DNA from: CAVRJC01 sp964505725
GTDB taxonomy: Bacteria; Actinomycetota; Acidimicrobiia; IMCC26256; DASPTH01
DNA: 42,191 nt
Direction: 5' to 3'
Assembly (NCBI GenBank): GCA_964505725.1
Contig: CAZDJK010000006.1
Location: 1 to 42,191, forward strand
Below, piece after piece: positions 24,606 through 32,347 of this stretch (within the stretch, counting starts at the first letter, position 1; each line of letters opens with the position of its first letter). A model generated the notes under the pieces. That model was not told the origin of the DNA, ran no database searches, and was given only the letters and a program-made list of their open reading frames with translations. A program made the translations under genes and the position numbers.

Positions 24606-26513
24606 GTGTCGGTCGCGACCGCGCCCGAAACCGCGACCGGCGTCGACGGCACGCTCGCGCGCGCGGTGGCCTCCCTGCGCGCGCAGCAGGACGACGCCGG
24701 ATGGTGGAAGGGCGAGCTCGAGACCAACGTGACCATGGAGGCCGAGGATCTCCTGCTGCGCCATGTGCTCGGCATCCTGTCCGACGACGTCGCCCGCCCC
24801 ACCGCACACTGGATCCGCAGCCGTCAACGCGAGGACGGGACCTGGGCCACGTTCCACGGCGGCCCACCCGACCTGTCGACCACGGTCGAGGCCTACCTCG
24901 CGCTGCGACTCGCCGGCGACCCGTCCGACGCCCCGCACATGGTCGGCGCCCGCGCGTTCGTGGTCGACCACGGAGGCGTCGCCGCCACTCGCGTGTTCAG
25001 CCGCGTCTGGCTCGCGCTCGTGGGCGAATGGCCGTGGGGCGCGCTCCCCGCGCTGCCCCCCGAGGTGGTCCTCCTCGGGCCCCGCGTGCCCCTCAACATC
25101 TACGACTTCGCGTGCTGGGCGCGCCAGACCATCGTCCCCCTGACGGTGGTCGCCGCGCACCGGCTCGTGCGGCCGCTCCCGTTCCCCGTCCACGAGCTGC
25201 GCGCGGGCCCCGGTGCCGCGCCGGTGCCGGTGCCCGGCGGCGCGGGTGCCCACCCGCGGATGTGGGCGGCGGTCGACCGGCTGCTCCGCGCCTACGAGCG
25301 GGTCGCGGCGCGGCGCGCGCCGACGGCGTGGCTCCGGAGGGCGGCGCTGCGCCGGGCGGAGACGTGGATCCTGCGCCGCCAGGAGGCCGACGGATCCTGG
25401 GGCGGGATCCAGCCCCCGTGGGTCTACTCGTTGTTGGCGCTGCACGCGCTCGGGTACCCGCTCGACCACCCGGCGGTGCGCGCCGGACTCGACGGCCTCG
25501 ACCGCTTCACCGTGCAGGACGGAGCCGGCCGGCGGCTCGAAGCCTGCCAGTCTCCGGTGTGGGACACCGCGTTGGCGGCGACCGCGCTCGCCGACGCCGG
25601 CCTCGCCCCCGACGACCCCGCGCTCGTGCGCGCCGCCGAGTGGCTGCTCGGCGAGGAGATCGGCGTCCGCGGCGACTGGACCGTGCGTCGACCCGGTCTC
25701 GAGCCCGGGGGGTGGGCGTTCGAATTCGCGAACGACAACTACCCCGACGTCGACGACACCGCCGAGGTCGTCCTCGCGCTCGAGCGCGTCGCCGTCACCG
25801 ACGTCGCCGCCCGAGACCGCGCGGTCGAACGCGGGGTCCGGTGGACGCTCGGCATGCAGTGCCGCGACGGGGGCTGGGGCGCGTTCGACGTCGACAACGA
25901 CCGCGACCTCTGCACGGAGCTGCCGTTCTGCGACTTCGGCGCGGTCATCGACCCACCCAGCGCGGACGTGACCGCGCACGTCGTGGAGATGCTCGCGAGC
26001 AGGAACGGACCTGCGCTGCGTGCCGTGACGCGCGCGGTTGCGTGGCTGCGGGCGGAGCAGGAACCGGACGGCTCCTGGGTCGGGCGGTGGGGCGCCAACC
26101 ACGTGTACGGCACCGGCGCCGTGGTGCCCGCGCTCGTGGCCGCGGGCGTCGACCCCGCCGATCCCGCGGTGACCCGCGCGATGGAGTGGCTCGAGCAACA
26201 CCAGAACGCCGACGGCGGCTGGGGCGAGGATCTGCGCTCGTACCGGGACCCGGTGTGGATCGGCCGCGGCGAGTCGACCGCGTCGCAGACCGCGTGGGCG
26301 TTGCTCGCGTTGCTGGCGGGCAGCCGCCGTGACGACGGGTGCACCCGGCGGGGAGTGGACTGGCTGGTCGCCACGCAGCGCGCCGACGGCACCTGGGACG
26401 AGCCGCAGTTCACCGGCACCGGCTTCCCCGGCGACTTCTACATCAACTACCACCTCTACCGACAGGTCTTCCCGATCATGGCGTTGGGCCGCTACCGGGA
26501 CGCAGCGACATGA
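24606..26513 (+). CDS. shc: squalene-hopene cyclase
   Basis: 635 residues from a GTG two bases after the prenyl synthase stop. The enzyme cyclises squalene to hopene or hopanol at the membrane. The catalytic acid motif DVDDTA is at 381-386. Repeated QW motifs of the alpha/alpha barrel are visible: 'QREDGTW' (about 74-80), 'QEADGSWGG' (259-267), 'CRDGGWGAFDVDND' (419-432), 'QEPDGSW' (485-491), 'QNADGGWGED' (533-542) and 'QRADGTWDE' (591-599). 'FPGDFYINYHLYRQVFPIMALGRY' is the normal family ending. The length is typical. The stop overlaps the start of the HpnG-IspH fusion (ATGA). Confidence 0.96.
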   Translation: MSVATAPETATGVDGTLARAVASLRAQQDDAGWWKGELETNVTMEAEDLLLRHVLGILSDDVARPTAHWIRSRQREDGTWATFHGGPPDLSTTVEAYLALRLAGDPSDAPHMVGARAFVVDHGGVAATRVFSRVWLALVGEWPWGALPALPPEVVLLGPRVPLNIYDFACWARQTIVPLTVVAAHRLVRPLPFPVHELRAGPGAAPVPVPGGAGAHPRMWAAVDRLLRAYERVAARRAPTAWLRRAALRRAETWILRRQEADGSWGGIQPPWVYSLLALHALGYPLDHPAVRAGLDGLDRFTVQDGAGRRLEACQSPVWDTALAATALADAGLAPDDPALVRAAEWLLGEEIGVRGDWTVRRPGLEPGGWAFEFANDNYPDVDDTAEVVLALERVAVTDVAARDRAVERGVRWTLGMQCRDGGWGAFDVDNDRDLCTELPFCDFGAVIDPPSADVTAHVVEMLASRNGPALRAVTRAVAWLRAEQEPDGSWVGRWGANHVYGTGAVVPALVAAGVDPADPAVTRAMEWLEQHQNADGGWGEDLRSYRDPVWIGRGESTASQTAWALLALLAGSRRDDGCTRRGVDWLVATQRADGTWDEPQFTGTGFPGDFYINYHLYRQVFPIMALGRYRDAAT

Positions 26514-28030
26514 GCCGGCCGAAGCTCCTCGCGCTCTCTCCCTTGCGAATCGAGGCCAACGCGGTGCAGCGGCGTGCCCGCACCGCCGAGGTGGTCACCA
26601 CCGGCCAGGGGCCGCACCGGGCCCGCCGCGCCGCGGTGAACCTCGCGGCGCGCTGCCGGCGCGCCGACGCGGTGGCGATCCTCGGCTTCTGCGGTGCCAC
26701 CACCGACAGCCTCCAACCTGGCGACGTGATCGTCGGCGAATCGCTCGTCGCGCACGACGAGCTCGGCGCGCCGAGCGGGAGCCATGCCCTCGCCGGGACC
26801 CGCCTGCTCGCCGCGGCGCTGACCCGCGCCGGCCTCCACACCCACACCGGACCGCTGTCGTCGATCGACCACATCGCGCGCGGCGACGAACGGGCCGCGC
26901 TCGCGGCGTTCGGCGCGCTCGGCGTCGACATGGAGTCCGCGTGGCTCGTACCGGCGACCCGCGGGCGACCCGCCGCGGTGGTCCGGGTCGTGGTCGACAC
27001 TCCGGCGCGCGAGCTGCCGTCCCGCACGACCCTCGCCGACGGCGTGCGCGCCTACCGCTCGCTGCGCACGGTCGGCGCCGTCATGGAGCAGTGGGCGGCC
27101 GCGGCCGGCGACCGCACGGTGCTGCTCGCGGCGCCGCGATCGTTCTGCGCCGGTGTCGAGCGTGCGATCGACATCGTCGAGCGTGCCCTCGAGCGTTTCG
27201 GCGCACCGGTGTTCGTGCGCCGTCAGATCGTCCACAACCGGCACGTCGTCGACCGCCTGGAGGCTCGCGGCGCCGTGTTCGTCGAGGAGCTCGACGAGGT
27301 GCCCGACGGCGCCACTGTCGTGTTCTCCGCGCACGGCGTCGCTCCGCGCGTACGGGCGGAAGCCGACGAGCGCGCGCTCCGCGTCATCGACGCGACCTGC
27401 CCACTGGTCGCCAAGGTGCACGCGGAGACCCGGCGCTTCGCGGGCCAGGGCTACCACGTGGTCCTCGTCGGTCACGAGGGGCACGAGGAGACGGAGGGGA
27501 CGCTGGGTGAGCACCCGGCGGCGACCCTCGTGACGCGACCCGACGACGTCGACGCGATCGAGCTCGACGACCGCGGAGCGGTGGCGTACGTGACCCAGAC
27601 GACGCTCGCGGTGGACGAGGTGAACGCCATCGTGGCGCGCCTCCGCCGCCGCTTCCCCGCCCTGGTCGGGCCGCCCGCCGACGACATCTGCTACGCGACC
27701 CAGAACCGCCAGGACGCGGTGCGGGCCATCGCCCCGGTGTGCGACGCGCTGCTCGTGGTCGGCTCGCCGAACTCGTCCAACTCCAACCGGCTCGTCGAGG
27801 TCGCACGGCGCCACGGCTGCCGCGCGCACCTCGTGGACGACGTCCACGACGTCGAGCTCGAGTGGCTCGTCGGCGCCGCCACCGTCGGCATCACCGCCGG
27901 TGCGTCCGCTCCTGACTCGCTCGTACGCGAGATCGTCGACGAGCTCGCCGCGCTCGGCGACGTCACGGTGGAGGAGCGGCCAGTGGCGGCGGAGCAGGTG
28001 GCGTTCGCCCTTCCCGGGCAGGTGCGCTGA
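26510..28030 (+). CDS. hpnG-ispH: HpnG-IspH fusion: hopanoid nucleosidase joined to HMBPP reductase
   Basis: 506 residues. Residues about 1-195 are a nucleoside phosphorylase-type domain like HpnG, which removes adenine from adenosylhopane: 'AILGFCGATTDSLQPGDVIV' (56-75), 'GVDMESAW' (138-145) and 'RVVVDTPARELP' (159-170). Residues about 203-500 are IspH/LytB, the last MEP enzyme, which makes IPP and DMAPP using a [4Fe-4S] cluster: C213 (SFCAGVERAI), C297 (DATCPLVAKVH) and C394 (DDICYATQNRQ), plus 'VHNRHVVD', 'GHEGHEETEGTLG', 'VTQTTLAVDE' and 'NSSNSNRL'. All IspH ligands are present, so both halves look functional. The frame runs through the joint without a stop or obvious frameshift. The linker is near 'AVMEQWAAAAGDRT' (190-203). 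Confidence 0.92.
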   Translation: MSRPKLLALSPLRIEANAVQRRARTAEVVTTGQGPHRARRAAVNLAARCRRADAVAILGFCGATTDSLQPGDVIVGESLVAHDELGAPSGSHALAGTRLLAAALTRAGLHTHTGPLSSIDHIARGDERAALAAFGALGVDMESAWLVPATRGRPAAVVRVVVDTPARELPSRTTLADGVRAYRSLRTVGAVMEQWAAAAGDRTVLLAAPRSFCAGVERAIDIVERALERFGAPVFVRRQIVHNRHVVDRLEARGAVFVEELDEVPDGATVVFSAHGVAPRVRAEADERALRVIDATCPLVAKVHAETRRFAGQGYHVVLVGHEGHEETEGTLGEHPAATLVTRPDDVDAIELDDRGAVAYVTQTTLAVDEVNAIVARLRRRFPALVGPPADDICYATQNRQDAVRAIAPVCDALLVVGSPNSSNSNRLVEVARRHGCRAHLVDDVHDVELEWLVGAATVGITAGASAPDSLVREIVDELAALGDVTVEERPVAAEQVAFALPGQVR

Positions 28031-29037
28031 TGGCCATCCCCCTGCGCCAGAACCTGCGTGTCGCGACCTACCTCGCAAAGCAGCGCCTCACGGGGCGCAC
28101 GCGGTTCCCGCTCATCGTCGAGCTCGAGCCGCTGTTCGCGTGCAACCTCGCGTGCGCCGGATGCGGGAAGATCCAACACCCGGTCGACATCCTGCGCCGG
28201 CGGCTCACCGTCGACGACGCCGTGCACGCGGTCGAGGAGAGCGGCGCGCCCATGGTCTCCATCGCCGGCGGCGAACCGCTCCTGCACCCCGACATCGCCG
28301 GCATCGTCGAGGCGCTCGTCGAGCGCAAACGCTTCGTGTACCTGTGCACCAACGGGCTCCTGATGGCCTCGCGACTCGATCGCTTCCGTCCCTCGCCCTA
28401 CTTCTCGTGGGCGGTGCACGTCGACGGTCTGCGCGAGCGACACGACGAGTCGGTCTGTCGCGACGGCGTGTTCGAGAAGGCCGTCGACGCCATCCGGACG
28501 GCCCAGGCGCGCGGGTTCCGGGTGACCACCAACACCACCTTCTTCACCACCGACTCCCCGAAGACGGTGCGGGACGTGCTCGACTTCCTCAACGACGAGC
28601 TGCGCGTCGACGCGATGATGATCTCGCCCGCGTACGCGTACGAGAAGGCGCCCGACCAGCAGCACTTCCTCGGTGTGCGCCAGACCCGGGAGCTGTTCCG
28701 GGCCGCATTCGCAGACGGGCGCCGACGCCGGTGGCGCCTCAACCACACGCCGCTGTTCCTCGACTTCCTCGAGGGCAAGGCCGACTTCCAGTGCACCGCG
28801 TGGGGCATCCCGAGCTACTCGGTGCTGGGTTGGCAGCGCCCCTGCTACCTCATGGCCGACGGCTACGCCGAGACGTACCGTGAGCTGGTCGAGACCACCG
28901 ACTGGTCGAGGTACGGGCGGGGCCGCGACCCGCGCTGCGAGAACTGCATGGCGCACTGTGGTTACGAGCCCACCGCGGTGCTCGCCACGTCGCACTCGCT
29001 CCGCGAGATCGTGCGCGCGGGCCTGGGTGCGGTGTGA
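28030..29037 (+). CDS. hpnH: adenosylhopane-forming radical SAM protein HpnH
   Basis: 335 residues. The radical SAM cluster motif is C38-x3-C42-x2-C45 in 'LFACNLACAGCGKIQ'. 'SIAGGEPLLHPDI' is the SAM-binding GGE region, and 'LCTNGLLM' and 'FSWAVHVDGLRERHD' are further family landmarks. HpnH couples hopene to the 5'-deoxyadenosyl group to give adenosylhopane. The C-terminus has a 'CENCMAHCGYEP' cluster of cysteines, as in other HpnH proteins. The start codon overlaps the fusion stop by one base (TGATG). The product would pass to the HpnG domain encoded immediately upstream. Confidence 0.95.
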   Translation: MAIPLRQNLRVATYLAKQRLTGRTRFPLIVELEPLFACNLACAGCGKIQHPVDILRRRLTVDDAVHAVEESGAPMVSIAGGEPLLHPDIAGIVEALVERKRFVYLCTNGLLMASRLDRFRPSPYFSWAVHVDGLRERHDESVCRDGVFEKAVDAIRTAQARGFRVTTNTTFFTTDSPKTVRDVLDFLNDELRVDAMMISPAYAYEKAPDQQHFLGVRQTRELFRAAFADGRRRRWRLNHTPLFLDFLEGKADFQCTAWGIPSYSVLGWQRPCYLMADGYAETYRELVETTDWSRYGRGRDPRCENCMAHCGYEPTAVLATSHSLREIVRAGLGAV

Positions 29038-29044
29038 GGCCCGG

Positions 29045-29818
29045 GTGAGCGAGTGGTCGGCAGCCGGCCTGCGCGGCCTCGTCACCGGTGCCTCGAGCGG
29101 CATCGGCCGCGCGGTCGCCACGCGGCTCGCGGCGTCGGGCGCGAGCGTGTTCCTGTCGGGTCGCGACGCCGAGGCGCTCGGACGCACGTCCGAGGACGCG
29201 GGCGGGGCGACGTGGCTGGCGCGCGACCTCACGGTCCCCGACGTCGAGCACGCGTGCCGCGACCTGGTCGACGCCGCCGAGGCGCAGCTGGGTGCGCTCG
29301 ACGTGGTGGTGGTGAACGCGGGCGAGGGATGGGCCGGGTCGCTCACGGAGATGCCGGGCGACGTGGTCGACCGGCTGCTCGCGATCGACCTCGCGGCGCC
29401 GATCCACCTGACGCGCCTCGTGGCCCCCGCGATGGCCGACCGCGGCTCGGGGCACCTCGTCTTCGTGGGCTCGATCGCGGGACGGGTGGGCGTGCCGGGC
29501 GAGTCGGTGTACGCGGCCGCCAAGGGCGGGCTCGCACTGTTCGCGTCGTCGCTGCGGGGCGAGCTCGCCGGCACCGGGGTGCGGGTGTCGCTCGTGACCC
29601 CCGGGGTGGTCGCGACCCCGTTCTTCGAGCGACGCGGCCGGCCCTACGACCGCAGCTTCCCCCGGCCCGTACCGCCCGGGCGGGTCGCCGACGCGGTGAT
29701 GGCCTGTCTCGAGCGGCACCGCCCTGAAGTGTTCACGCCGTCCTGGCTCGCGGTCGCCCCGCGCGTGCAGGGCGCGGCACCCCGTCTGTACGACCGCATG
29801 GCGAGGCGATTCGGATGA
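29045..29818 (+). CDS. short-chain dehydrogenase/reductase within the hopanoid operon
   Basis: 257 residues from a GTG seven bases after the hpnH stop; the frame is open far upstream but there overlaps hpnH. Classical SDR: TGASSGIG (14-21), NAG (91-93), Ser143, Tyr156 and Lys160 of the active site, and 'TPGVVATPFF' after it. The residue after the first nucleotide-binding strands ('FLSGRDAEAL') suggests NADP preference. A reduction step is needed to turn ribosylhopane into bacteriohopanetetrol, so this gene is a candidate; a role in another lipid step is equally possible. The C-terminus is Arg/Pro-rich and might contact the membrane. Confidence 0.88.
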   Translation: MSEWSAAGLRGLVTGASSGIGRAVATRLAASGASVFLSGRDAEALGRTSEDAGGATWLARDLTVPDVEHACRDLVDAAEAQLGALDVVVVNAGEGWAGSLTEMPGDVVDRLLAIDLAAPIHLTRLVAPAMADRGSGHLVFVGSIAGRVGVPGESVYAAAKGGLALFASSLRGELAGTGVRVSLVTPGVVATPFFERRGRPYDRSFPRPVPPGRVADAVMACLERHRPEVFTPSWLAVAPRVQGAAPRLYDRMARRFG

Positions 29819-29834
29819 CGGGCCGGTCGCGGCG

Positions 29835-31706
29835 GTGACGCGGCTCGACGGGATCCGGGGTCCCGCGGACCTGCGCCCGCTCGACATGGACGATCTCGAC
29901 GAGCTCGCCGCCGACATCCGCCGCACCATCATCGACACCGTCACGCGGACCGGCGGCCACCTGGGCTCGAACCTCGGCGTCGTCGAGCTGACCCTCGCGC
30001 TGCACCGCGTCTTCGAGTCGCCGCGCGACGCCATCGTCTGGGACACCGGTCACCAGGCGTACCCGCACAAGCTGGTGACCGGGCGGCGCGGCGACTTCGC
30101 AACGTTGCGCAGCCGCGGCGGACTGTCGGGGTATCCCAACCGTGGCGAGTCGCCGCACGACCTGGTCGAGAACAGCCACGCGTCCACCGCGTTGAGCTAC
30201 GCATTCGGGATCGCGCTCGCCGACCGGCTCCGCGGTGGGGGCACGCGCCGGGTCGCGGCCGTGGTCGGCGACGGCGCGCTCACCGGTGGGATGGCGTTCG
30301 AGGCCCTCAACAACATCGGGTACCACGGGGTGCCGGTCGTGATCGTGCTGAACGACAACGGGCGCTCGTACGCGCCCACCGTGTCGCGGCTCGGCGAGAG
30401 CTTGAGCCCGCTCCCGCTCGACCCCGCCGCCAATCGACGCCGCCGCGCCATCGACCAGGCGCTGGTCGACGCCGACCTCGACGACGCCGCGCGGGCGCGG
30501 CTCGGCGACGCGCTCGACCCGATCAGCGCGGCGTCGGTGTTCGGTGCGCTCGGCCTCCGCTACCTCGGACCGTTCGACGGGCACGACGTGCTCGTGCTCG
30601 AGACCGCGCTGGCGAAGGCGGCCGAGATGGGCGAGCCGGTGGTCGTGCACGTGCTCACCCGGAAGGGGTGGGGCTACCCGCCCGCCGAGGACGACGACGC
30701 CACCCGGCTCCACGACGTCCCGCGTGCGGACGGTGTCGGCGCCACCGCCTCGGCGGCCCGGCGTCGTCGCGCCCCGGCCCGGCCCCGCCGGTACACCGAC
30801 GTGTTCGGTGATGCCATCGTCCGCGCCGCACGCGACGATCCCACGATCGTCGCCGTCACGGCCGCGATGACCAGCTCGACGGGGCTGCTCGCGTTCGAGC
30901 GCGAGTTCCCCGACCGGCTCCTCGACGTCGGGATCGCCGAGCAGCACGCGGTGACCGCGGCCGCCGGTCTGGCGATGAGCGGCGCGCACCCCGTGGTCGC
31001 GATCTACTCGACCTTCCTCACCCGGGCCTTCGACCAGGTGAACCTCGACGTCGGCCTCCACCGTGCGCCGGTGGTGTTCTGCGTCGACCGGGCCGGGATC
31101 ACCGGGCCCGACGGCCCGTCGCACCACGGGTTGCTCGACCTCGCGTTGCTCACCAAGGTTCCCGGGATGACCGTCCTCGCGCCGTCGTCGGCACCCGAGC
31201 TCGAGGTGATGCTGCAGACCGCGCTCGCACGCCGCGAGGGGCCCACCGCGTTGCGGTGGCCCAACGGACCGGCACGCACCGTCGCCGACCACGAGGTCGG
31301 GGCCGGGCTCGCGGCGCGTCGGATCCGGCACGGCGCCGACGTGTGCCTGCTGGCGGTCGGCCGCATGGTCGAGGCGGCCGAGGGGGCGGCGGCGCGCCTC
31401 GGTGCGACCGGCGTCGCCGCCAGCGTGTGGGACGTGCGCGCGGTCACGCCCCTCGACCCCGCCATGCTGCTCGACGCCGTCGCGCACCCAGCGGTGGTCA
31501 CGATCGAGGACGGCGTGCGGGAGGGCGGCGCGGGCTCCCACATCGCGCACGCACTCCGCCGGCTCCCGCACGGCGACGCGCTGCGCCTCCGCTGCCTCGG
31601 CGTACCCGTGCAGTACGTGGCGCACGGTGACCCCGTAGACCTGCTCGCCGAGCTGGGCCTCGGCGCCGACGGCATCGCGGGCGCCGCGCGCGCGCTCGTC
31701 GGCTGA
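29835..31706 (+). CDS. dxs: 1-deoxy-D-xylulose-5-phosphate synthase
   Basis: 623 residues from a GTG 16 bases after the SDR stop. The first MEP enzyme, thiamine diphosphate dependent, joins pyruvate and glyceraldehyde 3-phosphate. Landmarks: 'TGGHLGSNLGVVELTLAL' (39-56) with catalytic His42, 'WDTGHQAYPHKLVTG', the ThDP motif 'GDGALTGGMAFEALNN' (145-160) with 'LNDNGRSYAP', then the second domain with 'LLDVGIAEQHAVTAAAGLAMSG' holding the catalytic Glu and 'DRAGITGPDGPSHHGLLDLALL'. It is the last gene of the hopanoid operon; with IspH it brackets the MEP pathway. Whether it is the only dxs in the genome cannot be seen. Confidence 0.95.
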   Translation: MTRLDGIRGPADLRPLDMDDLDELAADIRRTIIDTVTRTGGHLGSNLGVVELTLALHRVFESPRDAIVWDTGHQAYPHKLVTGRRGDFATLRSRGGLSGYPNRGESPHDLVENSHASTALSYAFGIALADRLRGGGTRRVAAVVGDGALTGGMAFEALNNIGYHGVPVVIVLNDNGRSYAPTVSRLGESLSPLPLDPAANRRRRAIDQALVDADLDDAARARLGDALDPISAASVFGALGLRYLGPFDGHDVLVLETALAKAAEMGEPVVVHVLTRKGWGYPPAEDDDATRLHDVPRADGVGATASAARRRRAPARPRRYTDVFGDAIVRAARDDPTIVAVTAAMTSSTGLLAFEREFPDRLLDVGIAEQHAVTAAAGLAMSGAHPVVAIYSTFLTRAFDQVNLDVGLHRAPVVFCVDRAGITGPDGPSHHGLLDLALLTKVPGMTVLAPSSAPELEVMLQTALARREGPTALRWPNGPARTVADHEVGAGLAARRIRHGADVCLLAVGRMVEAAEGAAARLGATGVAASVWDVRAVTPLDPAMLLDAVAHPAVVTIEDGVREGGAGSHIAHALRRLPHGDALRLRCLGVPVQYVAHGDPVDLLAELGLGADGIAGAARALVG

Positions 31707-31716
31707 CCGTGCACCT

Positions 31717-31733
31717 CGGGGACCGTCGCGGTC
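31717..31733 (+). terminator. hairpin after dxs
   Basis: GGGACCG and CGGTCTC form seven pairs (one G-U) around a three-base TCG loop, 11 bases after the dxs stop. There is no U-tract. It would mark the end of the hopanoid operon. Confidence 0.4.
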
Positions 31734-31737
31734 TCGG

Positions 31738-31743
31738 GCTACA
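31738..31743 (+). promoter_or_regulatory. candidate -10 box (TACAGT) for the PPOX gene
   Basis: TACAGT fits TAnnnT and lies 33 bases before the ATG at 31777, directly after the hairpin that follows dxs, suggesting a new transcription unit. Confidence 0.35.
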
Positions 31744-31776
31744 GTGCCGCGCAACAGCGGTCGTGCGGAGATGACG

Positions 31777-32235
31777 ATGGGTTCCGACGTGTGGCTCGAG
31801 GAGCTTCCACTCGACGAGTGCCTCGCGTACCTCCTTTCCCGTTCCGTCGGCCGCGTCGCGTTCGTCACCGACGAGCAGGTGGGCGTGTTCCCGGTGAACT
31901 ACCGCGTCGTGGAATCGGCCGGTCAGTCCTCCGGCCGGTGGCTCGCGCTCCGGACCCGTCCCGGCAACGTCCTCGACCGCGCGTCGATGATGGTCGCGTT
32001 CGAGATCGATGACGTCGATGCCGAGCGACGGGAGGGCTGGTCGGTCCTCGTACGCGGCACCCTGCACCACATCGACCCCGAGGTGGCGATGTTCCGCGAG
32101 CGCTTCGACTCCGAGCCCTGGATGCTCGACGAGCGCGAGGCGTGGTTGATCATCGAGCCGTACCAGATCACGGGACGCCGGTTGCACGTCGGCGGCGACG
32201 CCGCCTGGGCCTTCCCGCCCCGCGCCTATCTCTGA
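31777..32235 (+). CDS. pyridoxamine 5'-phosphate oxidase-like flavin/F420-binding protein
   Basis: 152 residues from the ATG at 31777, six bases after GCGGAG; an ATG at 31771 sits too close to that site. The N-terminus 'LEELPLDECLAYLLSRSVGRVAFV' and the following 'VGVFPVNYRVVE' are typical of the split-barrel PPOX/nitroreductase-like proteins that actinobacteria have in large numbers. 'WLALRTRPGNVLDRASMMVAFEIDDVD' and 'GWSVLVRGTLHHID' continue the barrel. Cofactor may be FMN or F420. It is separated from dxs by a hairpin, so probably not part of the hopanoid unit. Confidence 0.82.
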   Translation: MGSDVWLEELPLDECLAYLLSRSVGRVAFVTDEQVGVFPVNYRVVESAGQSSGRWLALRTRPGNVLDRASMMVAFEIDDVDAERREGWSVLVRGTLHHIDPEVAMFRERFDSEPWMLDEREAWLIIEPYQITGRRLHVGGDAAWAFPPRAYL

Positions 32236-32347
32236 GCCCACAAACCGGTCTGCAGCACGCCCCAGCCGGCGGTCGCCGAGCGCCGAGGTGTGCGCGGGCG
32301 CGAATTCCTGCGATCCTGTGGGCACCGCACCGCCCGAGGAGACGAGC

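Noticed and set aside
24339..26453. A 704-residue open frame antisense to shc
   Set aside because: It mirrors the codon bias of the real gene and has no recognisable motif; long antisense frames are expected opposite high-GC3 coding sequence.
29733..31868. A 711-residue open frame antisense to dxs
   Set aside because: It is low-complexity, rich in Arg/Gly/Ala/His, and dxs on the other strand has full family motifs.
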